Shown: positions 7,853 through 15,810, numbered from the stretch's first letter. The stretch: DNA of 34,981 nucleotides from Firmicutes bacterium HGW-Firmicutes-12 (GCA_002841595.1 PHAD01000015.1:1-34981), one strand, 5' to 3'. Translations and numbers: made by a program. The notes: a model not told the origin generated them from the letters alone.

Positions 7853-8602
7853 CTAATTTGAGCTATTCTTTCTTCTAAGCTTATTCCAAAGAACTGCGAT
7901 GAGGAACTTGGGCAGGGCCAACATTCTCTGCCACCGTGACGGCTGGCATAAAAGTCGGTAAAGCCATTCCAAGCCTAATCTCCGCATCAAAAACGGAGCT
8001 CTCTTGGCCGTACCGGCCAGGATATCAAAGGTTCCTCCTACACCAATTGAAATTGGTACCTGGAGTGGCTTGATGTTCTCCTGAATAAATTCTTCCTGTT
8101 TCGGAAAGCCGAGAGCTGCTAGAAGTATATCTGGCTTTACACCTTCTATATTCGCTACAACCTCGCTTGTTTCCTCTTGGGAATAATACCCGTGATGATA
8201 GCCCACTATCCTCAGTCTGGTATGTTTGCTTAATACATTCAGTACAGCCTTTTCAACGACTTCTTGAGTTCCTCCAAGAAAATACAGACCCCAACCTTTT
8301 TCTTCTGCAAGAGAGAAGATACGTTCGGAGAGATCTATTCCTGTGACGCGTTCGGAGATTGGTGCCCCCAGAAAGCGAGCGGCCAATACTACCCCGGAGC
8401 CATCAGCGGTCACTAAATCCGCATTACCTAAAATAGCATGAAAATCCTTTTCCATATAGGCCTTATAAATAATCTCAGCATTTGCTGTAACGATATGGCG
8501 AGGTTTTCCTTGTTCAACCATCATGCGTATCCATTCCAAGACCTCTTCCATGGACATGCGTGCCACTTTACTGCCTAGGATGGAAACTGTTTCTAAATTC
8601 AT
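7853..8602 (-). CDS. tagA: WecG/TagA/CpsF family glycosyltransferase (ManNAc transferase)
   Basis: The protein has 249 residues. By family it transfers N-acetylmannosamine from UDP-ManNAc to undecaprenyl-diphospho-GlcNAc, the first committed step of teichoic-acid-like or secondary wall polymer synthesis, at the inner membrane face. Family motifs: NAEIIYKAYM at 41-50, TADGSG at 65-70 (Asp67 matches the proposed catalytic Asp), GIDLSERIF, LGFPKQEEFI, and GVGGTFDILAGT near the C-terminus, followed by a basic tail with R-W-Q-R. The frame extends to an ATG at 8641, but the ATG at 8602 has an AGAGGAG upstream and gives the normal family length. UDP-ManNAc could come from WecB (26653-27810). Confidence 0.88.
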   Translation of the reverse strand: MNLETVSILGSKVARMSMEEVLEWIRMMVEQGKPRHIVTANAEIIYKAYMEKDFHAILGNADLVTADGSGVVLAARFLGAPISERVTGIDLSERIFSLAEEKGWGLYFLGGTQEVVEKAVLNVLSKHTRLRIVGYHHGYYSQEETSEVVANIEGVKPDILLAALGFPKQEEFIQENIKPLQVPISIGVGGTFDILAGTAKRAPFLMRRLGLEWLYRLLCQPSRWQRMLALPKFLIAVLWNKLRRKNSSN

Positions 8603-8716
8603 AGACGCAAAACTCCTCTTTTTTGTTCCCGCAATTCTCATATGTATAATACACAGGGTCCAAATTCACGGTTAACAAATTGGGTAATTAGTTCATGTGT
8701 ATGAAAGCAGAACTTT

Positions 8717-8725
8717 ATTATAACA
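8717..8725 (-). promoter_or_regulatory. Candidate extended -10 promoter of tagA
   Basis: Minus strand TGT followed by TATAAT (TATAAT at 8717-8722). The -35 region is poor. It lies about 115 nt upstream of the chosen tagA start and downstream of the LCP genes. Confidence 0.4.
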
Positions 8726-8758
8726 GCTTTATTCATTTTTAGATAGGGAAGTTTTTCT

Positions 8759-9697
8759 TCACGGGTTACTAGTTTCTCCGTAAACTCCCTCTAATATAGC
8801 GGCTAAGGCCTCTTTGTCCGGTATCCAGTAGCTTGCGCCAAAGTTAATATCATCTGGTGTTCCCGGTACTACTGAGGCTTTTAATTCTATGTTCTCAATA
8901 TCTCTTAGCTTATTTGCCAGAAGAATCATTTTCTGCAGCTTCATGTCAGTTTTGACATACTCGTTGAGCTCATCCAGCAAATCTGGTATTTTCCAAATAG
9001 TAGAAAAGGTTAAGGCCTGGTCAGCCAAAGCACGGAAGAATTTCTGCTGTCTTTCGATCCTGCCGATATCTCCTTTGCCATCACTGCGCCAGCGTACATA
9101 GGAGAGGGCATCATGCCCGTTAAGCTTTTGTAGACCTGCCTGTAAATCTATGCCTTCTTCGGGAAAATACATGCGCTGTTCTACATTAATACTTAATCCG
9201 CCTAATACATCAAGCATCCCGCTGAAGCCTTCAAAATTAGTTTCTATATAATAGTGCACCGGAAGATCGAGGAATTCCTCAACTGTGTTCACGGTTAATT
9301 CCGGTCCTCCCACGGCATGAGCATAATTTATTTTCCTGGTAACATCTTTTCCGGCAATAGCTACCCTCGTATCGCGAGGAATTGATAACAGGTGGATCTT
9401 CTTTTCCCTAATATCTATTGAAGCTAAGATAATTGTATCAGATCGGGACGGTTCATTCTCACGCTGATCCACCCCTAGCAGAAGAAGATTCAAGATATCC
9501 TCTGAAGCGTATTGGGATTGCTCTTCCCCCTCTTCTAATACCGGAATAAGGGGGTCAGAAAATTCCTGCGCTAACCAGAACCCCAGCAGTGCACAGAGCA
9601 CAAAAAATGCTATTAAAACGAAAATAGATAGTGGTGATAGCGTATATCTCTTTTTCCTGGCTAAGCGAGGAAGGTTTATTTCTTTGTCAGCTTCCAT
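8759..9697 (-). CDS. LytR-CpsA-Psr (LCP) family protein, second copy
   Basis: The protein has 312 residues. A basic cytoplasmic tail of about 22 residues is followed by one membrane helix (23-45) and an extracellular LCP domain. LCP proteins move undecaprenyl-linked anionic polymers onto peptidoglycan. Motifs for pyrophosphate and lipid binding: SDTIILAS at 86-93, IPRDTRV at 106-112, a central NYAHAVGG, and GDIGRIERQQKFF in the C-terminal half. The ATG overlaps the TAA of the upstream LCP gene (TAATG) with GGAGG 4 nt before it, so the two are translationally coupled. tagA follows after about 150 nt with its own candidate promoter. Confidence 0.92.
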   Translation of the reverse strand: MEADKEINLPRLARKKRYTLSPLSIFVLIAFFVLCALLGFWLAQEFSDPLIPVLEEGEEQSQYASEDILNLLLLGVDQRENEPSRSDTIILASIDIREKKIHLLSIPRDTRVAIAGKDVTRKINYAHAVGGPELTVNTVEEFLDLPVHYYIETNFEGFSGMLDVLGGLSINVEQRMYFPEEGIDLQAGLQKLNGHDALSYVRWRSDGKGDIGRIERQQKFFRALADQALTFSTIWKIPDLLDELNEYVKTDMKLQKMILLANKLRDIENIELKASVVPGTPDDINFGASYWIPDKEALAAILEGVYGETSNP

Positions 9698-10536
9698 TAT
9701 TCCTCCATATCAGGTTCCCAGAACCACAGTCCATCAATCTTCTTATTTTCACCCGGCAATACTTGGGTTTCTATACCGTTTTCCATAATTTCCGGGGCAA
9801 TCCTGGCTAAAGCAATCATTTCCTTGATTGTTAAGTCCGTGTCCACGTCTTCTTTGTAGATTGGTATCATTTGCGATATCTGCGTAAAGTTCTGTACCCT
9901 AAGGATTTCTTCTAACAGCAGAGTTATAACTTGCTGCTGCCTCTTGACCCTGCCTATATCCCCTTCCATAGTACCACGAAAACGAGAATACGCAAGCACC
10001 TGTTCACCATCTAAATGCTGTTTGCCGGCCTGTAGGTCTATCCCCTCAAGGGGCACGTACATCCTGACCGGAACATCAACTTCTATACCGCCTACTTCAT
10101 CGACCAGCTTCACCAAGCTATTAAAATTCACTACGACGTATCGATCAATTTCCACATCTAGAAAATCAGAAACTGTTTTGCTGGTTAATTCAATCCCACC
10201 ATAGGCATAAGCTGCGTTGATTTTATCCCAAGCTCCTTTAATCTTGACTCGGGTATCCCGAGGTATGGAAAGAAGCTGAGCTTTGGTGTTTTCTCCATCG
10301 AGTGAGGCTAAGATAATTGTATCGGCACGATCATTAACACCTTGCCGGCCATCCAAGCCCATGATAAGTACATTAAATTTGCCAAATTCTGATTCTTTTT
10401 CCTCCTGCCCGTTGGCGATAGGCGCAACCGGCTCTTGATCAAAGGGGAGCCTAAAGTATCTATCAAATCCCAAATAGCCAAAGCCCAGTACAATTACAAC
10501 TATCAGTACCGTATAATATATTTTCTTTAAATTCAT
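9697..10536 (-). CDS. LytR-CpsA-Psr (LCP) family protein, first copy
   Basis: The protein has 279 residues, with a single N-terminal membrane helix (about 6-22) and an extracellular LCP domain. Motifs: ADTIILAS at 71-78, IPRDTRV at 91-97, NAAYAYGG, and GDIGRVKRQQQV. The role should match its neighbour: attachment of wall polymer to peptidoglycan. The frame extends five codons further to an ATG at 10551, but AGGTGA sits 5 nt before the ATG at 10536, which I prefer. It is coupled by a 1-nt overlap to the next LCP gene. The two copies differ clearly in sequence, so this is an old duplication. Confidence 0.9.
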   Translation of the reverse strand: MNLKKIYYTVLIVVIVLGFGYLGFDRYFRLPFDQEPVAPIANGQEEKESEFGKFNVLIMGLDGRQGVNDRADTIILASLDGENTKAQLLSIPRDTRVKIKGAWDKINAAYAYGGIELTSKTVSDFLDVEIDRYVVVNFNSLVKLVDEVGGIEVDVPVRMYVPLEGIDLQAGKQHLDGEQVLAYSRFRGTMEGDIGRVKRQQQVITLLLEEILRVQNFTQISQMIPIYKEDVDTDLTIKEMIALARIAPEIMENGIETQVLPGENKKIDGLWFWEPDMEE

Positions 10537-10573
10537 TATCATCACCTGCATTCGCTGTCATTTCTAGCTTCCC

Positions 10574-11149
10574 TTAACGGAAAATGGTAACTGTCTGGTT
10601 AGCGCTGTCCCATTCGAAACTTGCCTCCATATATTGACCCACAAACCTAAGCGGTACCATGGTTCTGCCTTCAATAATGAAGGGTGGAGCATCTAGGGCT
10701 ACTTCTTTACCTCTAACCTTTGCTGTCTTCTTATCAATATACAATTCTATGGTGAGGCTATTTAATGTATATGTTACCTTGCGTGTGTTCCCATCCCACG
10801 CGAATTCTGCTCCCATGCACTCCCCGATAAAGCGAACTGGAACCATCGTTCTGTTGTTGTTGATAACGGGTGCTACATCTAGGACTGCTACGTTCCCATC
10901 AATCCAAGCCTTGGTCTGCCCGATAACCACTTTTATTTCCGTCGTCAGACTACTGCGCATTTCTCTTACTGCCCTATCCATTTCAGATATTGCTGTTTTC
11001 AGCTGGTCAATTTGCTGTTCCACGGGCTTTGTGGCAGCAGGAAGCCAGTTGTCAAAAAAATGCTTCGTCATTAGTTGTTCTTCAGCCAGCAAAGGCATGC
11101 TAAAAAGAAAAGCCATAAAAACAATTATTACAATTACGCGTTTAATCAT
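10574..11149 (-). CDS. Exported protein with two stalk (copper-amine-oxidase N1-like) units
   Basis: The protein has 191 residues, with a signal peptide at 1-22. A heptad-like helical segment (about 42-70, PVEQQIDQLKTAISEMDRAV) follows, then two stalk units: NNRTMVPVRFIGECMGA near 98-114 and EGRTMVPLRFVGQYMEA near 160-176, each followed by W-D. The coiled coil suggests it may oligomerise or stand off from the membrane. No catalytic residues are evident. The ATG at 11149 has AGGTG 5 nt upstream; an earlier ATG at 11170 lacks a site. It lies 37 nt upstream of the first LCP gene, so it is probably co-transcribed with the polymer ligases. Confidence 0.82.
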   Translation of the reverse strand: MIKRVIVIIVFMAFLFSMPLLAEEQLMTKHFFDNWLPAATKPVEQQIDQLKTAISEMDRAVREMRSSLTTEIKVVIGQTKAWIDGNVAVLDVAPVINNNRTMVPVRFIGECMGAEFAWDGNTRKVTYTLNSLTIELYIDKKTAKVRGKEVALDAPPFIIEGRTMVPLRFVGQYMEASFEWDSANQTVTIFR

Positions 11150-11205
11150 GATAGCACCTATTTTAAGCAACGTCTATTTTAACTTAACAATCACTATTCT
11201 ACACA

Positions 11206-11211
11206 ATTATA
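11206..11211 (-). promoter_or_regulatory. Candidate -10 box for the stalk-protein/LCP operon
   Basis: Minus strand TATAAT with a weak TTAAAA 16 nt upstream. It lies about 57 nt before the ATG at 11149. Confidence 0.3.
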
Positions 11212-11278
11212 ACCTAATCCTGCAATATTTTAAGCTGGTATATAATTGCTACATGTTCTTGGAGGTTTCTTAAACTGC

Positions 11279-11303
11279 AAAAGAGCAGCTGCACTGCTCT
11301 TTT
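11279..11303 (-). terminator. Terminator of the flagellar rod gene cluster
   Basis: AAAAGAGCAG and CTGCTCTTTT form perfect 10-bp arms with a 5-nt loop, 34 nt past the stop of the rod-binding gene. The T-run on the minus strand is only four bases; on the plus strand it is five. Confidence 0.65.
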
Positions 11304-11336
11304 TAATTAATATTATACTATTTTCTCTTTACTTCG

Positions 11337-11720
11337 TCACTCTTTCGTGTTGCCATTTTCTGTATTTGCGCTTTCCTGAGCTTTCAGTTGGTTGTATACC
11401 ATATCAGCAAGTCCCAAGTTGTTAGTAGATTTTGCCATAATCTCGCTATATCTCTCATCTAGCATATCTCGATATATCTTTTCTGCATTACTTTCTTTGA
11501 TTAGACCACCCTGCGGTACTGTAGCTCGCATTTGCGTCAGCATCTGGTGAATAAACATCGCTTCTATTCCTAGACAAGCTTCTCGGAGTTTCTGGTCATC
11601 TTGACCGCTCTCTTTGGCTTGCTCTAGTACTTTCTGGAAGTCACTGTTTGTTTTATTCTGGTAGCTATTTTGGGCAATCCTCCCTATATCCTGGGAGAAG
11701 CCTGTAGCATCGATCTTCAT
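11337..11720 (-). CDS. Rod-binding protein (FlgJ N-terminal domain-like)
   Basis: The protein has 127 residues, matching the N-terminal rod-binding half of FlgJ without the muramidase half of proteobacterial FlgJ. Core motif: ACLGIEAMFIHQMLTQMRAT at about 48-67, then GGLIKESNAEKIYRDMLDER and GLADMVYNQL. Such stand-alone proteins are thought to cap or chaperone assembly of the flagellar rod in the cell wall. It is the last gene of the mbl-flhO-flhP cluster, with GGAGG upstream of the ATG, and a terminator follows. Confidence 0.85.
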   Translation of the reverse strand: MKIDATGFSQDIGRIAQNSYQNKTNSDFQKVLEQAKESGQDDQKLREACLGIEAMFIHQMLTQMRATVPQGGLIKESNAEKIYRDMLDERYSEIMAKSTNNLGLADMVYNQLKAQESANTENGNTKE

Positions 11721-11749
11721 AAAATTATACCTCCAATACTTTAATGCTC

Positions 11750-12589
11750 TTAGCGCCTTAAATTGTTGGTCATACTCAAAAGTTCATCGGAGGTCTGGAT
11801 TGATTTGGAATTTATTTCATAGGCCCGCTGCGCGATAATCAGCTTTACCATTTCTTCTACTATTTTAACATTGGAGGATTCTAGAAATCCCGCCTGCAAA
11901 GCCCCCATATTACCTTGAGTCGGATTATCTATAGTGACGTTACCGCTGACCTCATTGCCTATATATATAGTAGACCCAATTGCTTCTAGAGCGGCCGGAT
12001 TGGCAAAATTGGCTAATTCGATGACCGGTGCCGCCGCACTACTAATATCTAACTTCTCTGTTGCAACAATTCCAGTTGTACTAATATGAATAGTGTTCGT
12101 ATCCGTATCCGGTTGTATATATTTCATGGTCTTTCCATTTACTGTCATTGAATTTGTAGTATTTACGTTCCCCTGCGAAGAAAGTAGTCGATAGCCGTTA
12201 GAATTAACCAGAAAACCTTCGGCATCTATTCTAAAATTACCTGCTCTTGTGTAACCCACACTACCATCAGGAAGCTCCACCATAAAGAATCCGCTTCCTT
12301 CAATGCAGACATCTAAATCATTACCGGTTTCTTGCAGCATGCCGGTCGAATAATCCTTTAGGGTTCCTGCAATTCTGACACCATGGCCGACCTCTATCCC
12401 CGTGGGGTTGAAAAATCCTTCTGTAGAAGCAACCGGCTTTCTAATTGATTGATACAGCAACGATTGGAAATCCACCCGACTTTTCTTAAATCCTGTTGTG
12501 TTTACGTTAGCTAAATTGTTGGAGATAACATCAATATTCGTCTGCTGAGCCAGCATTCCTGAGCTAGCTGTAAGTAGTGATCTCATCAT
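11750..12589 (-). CDS. flhP: Flagellar distal rod protein, FlgG/FlhP type
   Basis: The protein has 279 residues. The N-terminus (SLLTASSGMLAQQTNIDVI, then SNNLANVNTTGFKK) is the conserved Flg_bb_rod domain. A central beta domain contains GSGFFMVELPDG and YTRAGNF. The C-terminus has GFLESSNVKIVEEMVKLI followed by QRAYEINSK, the Flg_bbr_C domain. Length and motifs fit FlgG-type rod proteins (about 260-280 aa). Bacillus flhO and flhP occupy the same place downstream of mbl. Two adjacent ATGs are possible; AGGAGG lies 9 nt before the first. Confidence 0.9.
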   Translation of the reverse strand: MMRSLLTASSGMLAQQTNIDVISNNLANVNTTGFKKSRVDFQSLLYQSIRKPVASTEGFFNPTGIEVGHGVRIAGTLKDYSTGMLQETGNDLDVCIEGSGFFMVELPDGSVGYTRAGNFRIDAEGFLVNSNGYRLLSSQGNVNTTNSMTVNGKTMKYIQPDTDTNTIHISTTGIVATEKLDISSAAAPVIELANFANPAALEAIGSTIYIGNEVSGNVTIDNPTQGNMGALQAGFLESSNVKIVEEMVKLIIAQRAYEINSKSIQTSDELLSMTNNLRR

Positions 12590-12603
12590 CTAGGTATGCC
12601 TCC

Positions 12604-12643
12604 TTCACATGTGAACTAAGGTTCCCTCAATCGTTCGGGAACC
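12604..12643 (-). repeat. Hairpin and palindrome in the flhO-flhP spacer
   Basis: GGTTCCC (12620-12626) and GGGAACC (12637-12643) form a 7-bp stem. The 12-nt palindrome TTCACATGTGAA (12604-12615) follows, touching the flhP Shine-Dalgarno on the minus strand. There is no T-run, so it is more likely an mRNA processing or translation element than a terminator. Confidence 0.45.
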
Positions 12644-12686
12644 GGGAGGCCTCTGCACGCAGTCCGGCCTCAATTTAATTTGGTCT

Positions 12687-13430
12687 TTACAGTCGGCCTA
12701 TCTCATTGACAGCCTTTTCAAGAGTTCCATCTTGTGTTTGTATAGCCTTCTGATTCGCCTCATAGGCCCGGCTAATATTTATCATGTTAGCCATTTCTTC
12801 AATAGAGTCCGCATTACTGCTTTCTATAAAACCTTGGGCTACTTTCGATGTGAATAATTCTTCCGGGTTTGCGCCACGAAAAAGTGTAGAGCCTTCCTTA
12901 ACCGGATCTTCTGCAAAATTGACAATACGTAATTTGTCGACTTCGCGTCCGCCACTGACAATTCTTCCCTGTTCATCTACGGCGAACTCACCTCCGATGA
13001 TCACTATGGGGCCTTTATTGCCCATCACTGTGTATCCATCTGTTGTTACTAAGGAGCCATCGGGGCTAATATTAAACTCGCCGTTACGTGTATAGCGCTC
13101 GCCCTGAGGTGTATTCACAGTAAAGTATCCTTCATCCATCAAGGCTAACTGCAAGGGGTTCCCTGTCTGCTGTGTTGTACCAGAAGTATAACTGGTAACA
13201 ATATCCGCCAACTGAACCCCCATTGTCAACTTCCCTACATAGGGGGGCTTGTCCCCTCCAACGCTGGGATCATTTAACCTGTATAAGAGCATCTCAGGAA
13301 AAGACTTAGAAATTGCATTTTCTTTTTTGTAACCAGGAGTGTTACTATTCGATAGGTTATTAGAAGAAATTTCTTGTTGTTTGGTAAGATATGCCATGCT
13401 CAGTGCACTTGTATATAGTCCTTTTAGCAT
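12687..13430 (-). CDS. flhO: Flagellar rod/hook-basal body protein, FlgF/FlhO type
   Basis: The protein has 247 residues. The N-terminus GLYTSALSMAYLTKQQEISS followed by NNLSNSNTPGYKKE is the rod-protein domain. The middle contains DEGYFTVNTPQGERYTRNG. The C-terminus has QGFIESSNADSIEEMANMI and then RAYEANQKAIQT. It is shorter than the FlgG-type neighbour, as FlgF/FlhO proteins usually are. It would form part of the flagellar rod through the wall. AAGGGGG precedes the ATG. The spacer from mbl (13431-13491) is extremely A/T-rich, with runs of ten and eight identical bases. Confidence 0.9.
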   Translation of the reverse strand: MLKGLYTSALSMAYLTKQQEISSNNLSNSNTPGYKKENAISKSFPEMLLYRLNDPSVGGDKPPYVGKLTMGVQLADIVTSYTSGTTQQTGNPLQLALMDEGYFTVNTPQGERYTRNGEFNISPDGSLVTTDGYTVMGNKGPIVIIGGEFAVDEQGRIVSGGREVDKLRIVNFAEDPVKEGSTLFRGANPEELFTSKVAQGFIESSNADSIEEMANMINISRAYEANQKAIQTQDGTLEKAVNEIGRL

Positions 13431-13491
13431 ATGAACCCCCTTTCCTCTAATATGTATATCGTTTTTTTTTTAATATTGTTTATACTTTTTT

Positions 13492-14526
13492 TTAATACTT
13501 TGGTTGGCTTTTTAGAGAACGTGCGCTTTCCAGGGCATCAAGATGTAGCAGAGCCTTTGCTGTCCCAAGGGCTACGCAATTGATCGGATTTTCTGCCACA
13601 TGAACTGGGAGCTGGGTTTCGCGGGAAATATATTTATCAATCCCGTGTAACAAAGCACCTCCACCTGTTAGAATAATCCCTTTATCCATAATATCAGCAG
13701 ATAATTCGGGTGGCGTTTTTTCCAAGACTTCTTTAGCGGCACCTAAAATTGCCTCTAAAGGCTCCCTTATTGCTTCGTGAATCTCTTTTACATTCAAAGA
13801 AATATTTTTAGGTAACCCGCTTACTAAATCTCTCCCCCGTATTTCTATGGATGTCCTTTCTCTATCTTCGGGGAATGCAGAGCCTAATTCAATCTTTATT
13901 TCTTCGGCCGTGCGTTCTCCAACCATCAGGTTATGGAATCTGCGCATATAACGGACAATGGCCTCATCGAACTTGTCTCCGCCTATACGAATAGACTTGC
14001 TGGTAACAATCCCACCTAGTGAAAGGACGGCAACATCGGTAGTTCCTCCGCCAATATCGACTACCATCGAACCACTAGGTTCTCCGATCTCTAGCCCTGC
14101 TCCCAAGGCAGCTGCCATAGGTTCTTCGATTATAAAGGCCTCTTTTGCGCCAGCAGATATAGCTGCTTGCTTAACCGCTCTCTCCTCTACACTGGTCACT
14201 CCAGAAGGTACTCCTACCATTACACGAGGTTTAAAGAAAAACTTCTTCTGCAAGGATTTGTCGATGAAATAACGCAGCATCTTCTCCGTCACTTCATAGT
14301 CTGCAATAACCCCTTCCTTCATAGGGCGAATAGCAACAATATTGCCCGGAGTCCTTCCTAGCATTCTTCTGGCCTCTTCTCCTACTGCAATAATCTGTCC
14401 TGAGTTTTTGTCCATTGCCACAACCGAGGGCTCGTTTAATACAACTCCCTTATTCTTTACATAGACAAGTACGCTAGCTGTTCCTAAATCTATACCAATA
14501 TCTTCACCAAAATTAAAGAAGAACAT
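13492..14526 (-). CDS. mbl: MreB-like actin, Mbl type
   Basis: The protein has 344 residues. It is a bacterial actin that guides elongation-phase peptidoglycan synthesis under the membrane. Motifs: phosphate 1 [14 protein letters not shown] near 9-22, phosphate 2 [15 protein letters not shown], adenosine motif [13 protein letters not shown], and [18 protein letters not shown]. The N-terminal MFFFNFG may be the membrane-binding part. The frame extends to 14568, but the ATG at 14526 matches the family start and has AGGAGG 12 nt upstream, a rather long spacing. Its position directly after spoIIID matches mbl of Bacillus rather than the mreBCD locus. Confidence 0.9.
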   Translation of the reverse strand: MFFFNFGEDIGIDLGTASVLVYVKNKGVVLNEPSVVAMDKNSGQIIAVGEEARRMLGRTPGNIVAIRPMKEGVIADYEVTEKMLRYFIDKSLQKKFFFKPRVMVGVPSGVTSVEERAVKQAAISAGAKEAFIIEEPMAAALGAGLEIGEPSGSMVVDIGGGTTDVAVLSLGGIVTSKSIRIGGDKFDEAIVRYMRRFHNLMVGERTAEEIKIELGSAFPEDRERTSIEIRGRDLVSGLPKNISLNVKEIHEAIREPLEAILGAAKEVLEKTPPELSADIMDKGIILTGGGALLHGIDKYISRETQLPVHVAENPINCVALGTAKALLHLDALESARSLKSQPKY

Positions 14527-14643
14527 GAGGCCACCAATCCTCCTACCAAAATTAAGTCTTGCCCTCATAACGAGGAGAAACTCTGTGGCTCATATCTTCT
14601 ACATGAAATGATTTTATTCCTTTTTTCTACAAGAAATTTTACA

Positions 14644-14901
14644 TTAATTTTCTTGTGCTTCCTTATATTTTCGCTTTGTTGCTTCTCCACCCCGCAAATG
14701 TCTCTCCGCCTTGTTCTGCTCTAATACATATTTTACTTGTGCTGCTAATTGTTTGTTAATAACAGGTAATCGCTCAGTCATGTCCTTATGAATGGTACTT
14801 TTACTGACACCAAAAACTGTCGCTGTTTGCCTGACTGTGGCAGTCGTATCCAGCATATAATGGCAGACTTCCAGTACACGTTTTCTTATATATTCTTGCA
14901 C
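14644..14901 (-). CDS. spoIIID: Sporulation transcriptional regulator SpoIIID
   Basis: The protein has 85 residues. It is a mother-cell DNA-binding protein that represses or activates many sigma-E genes during sporulation. The helix-turn-helix TVRQTATVFGVSKSTIHKDM lies in the middle, followed by the family hallmark TERLP and then RHLRGGEATKRKY, the basic tail that contacts the minor groove. I chose the GTG at 14901: it gives the family length (80-93 aa), and GGAGG sits 9 nt upstream. The longer frame to 14967 adds 22 residues without homology. A sigma-E-like promoter precedes it. Confidence 0.93.
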   Translation of the reverse strand: MQEYIRKRVLEVCHYMLDTTATVRQTATVFGVSKSTIHKDMTERLPVINKQLAAQVKYVLEQNKAERHLRGGEATKRKYKEAQEN

Positions 14902-14935
14902 TCCGCTTCCCCTCCGCAATACATATTTTTCTCTA

Positions 14936-14965
14936 AATGTATATGAGAGGAAATGAAAAAAATGC
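14936..14965 (-). promoter_or_regulatory. Sigma-E-like promoter upstream of spoIIID
   Basis: Minus strand: GCATTTT (14959-14965; 6 of 7 to KMATATT), 15-nt spacer, TATACATT (14936-14943; 7 of 8 to CATACANT). This fits the known sigma-E control of spoIIID in Bacillus. The match is by eye. Confidence 0.42.
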
Positions 14966-14982
14966 AAGTTTGTTTATATTTC

Positions 14983-15741
14983 TTATGGCAGGTACTTAAG
15001 TGGATTTATATTTTGCTCCTTCATTATCAATCTATAATGAAGATGTGGCCCAAGCTTCACTTCATTTAAGCCAGGTTGCCCTACAACGCCTATTATCTGT
15101 CCAGCTTTTACTACATCACCCTTTTTTGTTTTAGCCTCGTCAAGATGCGAATACTCGCTCTGCCAATCATTGCCATGAGCAATAAGAATTGTTATTTTAT
15201 CACCCTTAGAGCTTTTAATATTAACTACCTGTCCCCCTAATGAGGCAATGACCTCATCACCAACCTCCCCTTTGATATCGATACCGTCATGATAACGGTA
15301 ATCATCAAAGGTTTCCGAATAAACGAGTCCCATTTCCTGAATTACTTCACCTTTTAGTGGCCAGATTATTTGCTCGATGTTTTGTACGATATTTTCTTTT
15401 GCTTGTTCCTCTACAGGTACTGTAGTTGCAGGAATATCTTCCTCGAGGTCAACATCTTGATCTATGTTTTCTTCTTCTACATAAGCTAATTCATCTATAT
15501 AAGTTTCTTTATCAAGATTAGTTACATCCTCTGTATATTTTCCCTCATCTATATATGCTAATCGATCTGTGTAAGCAAATTTATCTTCATGCATTACCTC
15601 TTCTACAATTTGCGGGCTTGGGCTTTTTAGCATTGGAACTCCAAGTGTGAATACCAGTATTATAACTGCCGCATATATTCCTAGTATTCTTATATTTATA
15701 CCTTTATTCTTAATAATTCTTATAATTCTTTCTCTCAACAT
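14983..15741 (-). CDS. spoIIQ: SpoIIQ-like M23 (LytM) domain protein
   Basis: The protein has 252 residues: a short basic cytoplasmic end, one membrane helix (about 18-36), an acidic linker rich in Asp, Glu and Tyr (50-115), and a LytM domain (125-252). SpoIIQ is made in the forespore and binds SpoIIIAH across the intermembrane space during engulfment. Metal-site residues look complete: His151 and Asp155 (HDGID), His199 (SHL), His233 and His235 (HLH). Bacillus SpoIIQ is degenerate here, whereas clostridial forms can keep the zinc site, so endopeptidase activity is possible. GAGGTGG lies 6 nt before the ATG. Position after spoIID supports the assignment. Confidence 0.88.
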   Translation of the reverse strand: MLRERIIRIIKNKGINIRILGIYAAVIILVFTLGVPMLKSPSPQIVEEVMHEDKFAYTDRLAYIDEGKYTEDVTNLDKETYIDELAYVEEENIDQDVDLEEDIPATTVPVEEQAKENIVQNIEQIIWPLKGEVIQEMGLVYSETFDDYRYHDGIDIKGEVGDEVIASLGGQVVNIKSSKGDKITILIAHGNDWQSEYSHLDEAKTKKGDVVKAGQIIGVVGQPGLNEVKLGPHLHYRLIMKEQNINPLKYLP

Positions 15742-15747
15742 GATACA

Positions 15748-15810
15748 CCACCTCGGAAATAGTATTACCAGATTATTGGATCATTAATCTAGCTACTTTT
15801 TACGAGGTGG
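15748..15810 (-). promoter_or_regulatory. Shine-Dalgarno and complementary upstream arm at spoIIQ
   Basis: The spoIIQ Shine-Dalgarno CGAGGTGG (15748-15755) is perfectly complementary over 8 bp to CCACCTCG (15803-15810), which lies 8 nt past the spoIID stop codon. The loop would be 47 nt and holds the forespore-type promoter. A transcript reading through from spoIID could mask the site; one started at the internal promoter could not. Confidence 0.5.
15760..15789 (-). promoter_or_regulatory. Sigma-F/sigma-G-like promoter of spoIIQ
   Basis: Minus strand: GATTA (15785-15789; 4 of 5 to GYWTA), 15-nt spacer, GGTAATACTA (15760-15769; 10 of 10 to GGNRANAHTR). The predicted start is in or just before the Shine-Dalgarno, giving a very short leader. 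Bacillus spoIIQ is sigma-F dependent. Confidence 0.5.

Noticed and set aside
10659-11273. Open plus-strand frame of 204 codons
   Set aside because: It is antisense to the stalk-domain protein, which has a signal peptide and two clear repeat units; the plus frame shows no recognisable domain.
14902-14967. Longer SpoIIID with 22 extra N-terminal residues
   Set aside because: The extra part has no family similarity and no ribosome site; the GTG at 14901 has a good one and gives the usual length.
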